DNA of 5,896 nt from Actinomycetes bacterium (GTDB lineage Bacteria; Actinomycetota; Coriobacteriia; WRKU01; WQUG01), in contig JAIRWZ010000119.1 of assembly GCA_031268615.1 (NCBI GenBank), positions 1-5,896 of the forward strand, written 5' to 3'. The position numbers and the translations under genes were made by a program. The notes under the pieces were generated by a model. It saw only the letters and a list, made by a program, of their open reading frames with translations. It was not told where the DNA came from and searched no databases. This document shows positions 5,297-5,896 of the stretch, one piece after another. Position 1 is the first letter of the stretch. Each line of letters begins with the position of its first letter.

Positions 5297-5896
5297 TTAG
5301 GCCACCGCCACCTTCTCTGCCGAGGCCAGAGCTTGTTCCAGCTTTTGGGAAACCATCTTCGAGACGCCATCTGCCTGCATGGACACACCATACAATACGT
5401 CAGCCGTCTCCATCGTCCTGCGTTGGTGCGTCACGATGAGAAACTGCGTTTCGGCCCGCAAGGTATCAACAAATGCAACAAAACGCCGCAGATTGCTATC
5501 ATCCAGCGCAGCCTCTACCTCATCCAAAATATAAAAGGGACAGGGCCGTGTACGATTCAGCGCAAACAGCAAGGCCAAGGCAGTCAGCGATTGCTCACCG
5601 CCGGAGAGCAACGACATCTTGCGCAATTTCTTTCCCCGTGGCTGAACGGAAAACTCAACGCCGGTTTCTTCCGGGCGGTCGGGTTCAGTCAAATACAGCT
5701 GCGCGCTGCCACCGGGAAACAGTTGCGCGAATATATCCTGAAAATGACGGTCCACCTGTTCAAAGGTCGCCAGAAATCGCTCTTTCATCTTGCGATCAAT
5801 CACGGCAATCACCTTATTCAGCGCTTTGGCGGCAGCCGACAGGTCGGCCATCTGCTCGCCCAGCAATACCGACCGGACCGATAAGGCGTCATAGTC
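5297..5896 (-). CDS. smc: Chromosome partition protein SMC, C-terminal ATPase part (5' end outside window)
   Basis: SMC is the ATPase of the bacterial condensin complex (with ScpA and ScpB) that organises and separates chromosomes. The frame is open to the window edge, so only the last 199 residues are seen; the TTG at 5864-5866 is an internal Leu codon, not a start. The fragment begins with the end of the coiled coil and then shows the C-terminal head domain. It has the ABC signature LSGGEQ at visible residues 97-102, Walker B FYILDE at 121-126 with catalytic Glu126, the D-loop LDD just after it, and the H-loop His157 in THQRRTME. The Walker A half lies in the missing N-terminal part. DEVEAALDD and THQRRTMEtAD resemble actinobacterial SMCs as I recall them. 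The stop TAA is 3 bp before the ftsY start, which points to co-transcription. Identity is secure. Confidence 0.96.
   Translation of the reverse strand, partial: DYDALSVRSVLLGEQMADLSAAAKALNKVIAVIDRKMKERFLATFEQVDRHFQDIFAQLFPGGSAQLYLTEPDRPEETGVEFSVQPRGKKLRKMSLLSGGEQSLTALALLFALNRTRPCPFYILDEVEAALDDSNLRRFVAFVDTLRAETQFLIVTHQRRTMETADVLYGVSMQADGVSKMVSQKLEQALASAEKVAVA

Noticed and set aside
4620..5300. Long plus-strand open frame (226 codons) opposite ftsY
   Set aside because: Ser/Thr/Arg-rich translation without recognisable motif; it mirrors the GC-rich codon pattern of ftsY.
5864..5866. TTG as the start of a 189-residue protein downstream of smc
   Set aside because: The frame is open to the window edge and the upstream residues (DYDALSVRSV) continue the SMC coiled coil, so this is an internal Leu codon.

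Overview
The window is a compact housekeeping block with every supported gene on the minus strand, read from high to low coordinates: smc (3' part) - ftsY - ffh - [215-bp gap with promoter] - rpsP - khpA - rimM - trmD - [126-bp gap] - lepB. The sequence is moderately GC-rich and shows no mobile element, tRNA, rRNA or CRISPR array. I did not find an undescribed multi-gene system. The points worth a second look are in the ffh-rpsP gap and in a few residues of RimM and TrmD.

Organism: a bacterium, most likely an actinobacterium. As I recall these families, the SMC tail (LDEVEAALDD and a THQRRTME H-loop), the Ffh segment FASMGEK and the long Ala/Glu/Lys tail on ribosomal protein bS16 are all actinobacterial in style. 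The tight smc-ftsY-ffh-rpsP-khpA-rimM-trmD-lepB order without glnB/glnD or rplS suggests a deep branch such as Coriobacteriia rather than a streptomycete or mycobacterium. This is inference; no search was run.

Layout: 5297-5896 holds the C-terminal ATPase part of SMC. ftsY follows after 3 bp and ffh after a further 19 bp, so chromosome condensation, the SRP receptor and the SRP GTPase are probably co-transcribed. The gap at 2783-2997 carries a good sigma-70-type promoter, an 18-bp imperfect direct repeat and GC-rich dyads in the predicted leader of rpsP. rpsP, khpA, rimM and trmD are spaced 3 bp, overlapping by 14 bp, and 11 bp, which indicates one translationally coupled unit for 30S assembly and tRNA modification. 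lepB ends the run after a 126-bp spacer in which I see only its ribosome binding site.

How the genes work together: Ffh and FtsY bring ribosomes making membrane and some exported proteins to the membrane, and LepB cleaves signal peptides after export. bS16, RimM and probably KhpA act on 30S assembly or RNA. TrmD makes m1G37 in tRNA, which prevents +1 frameshifting. Two genes use non-ATG starts: rpsP (TTG) and trmD (GTG).
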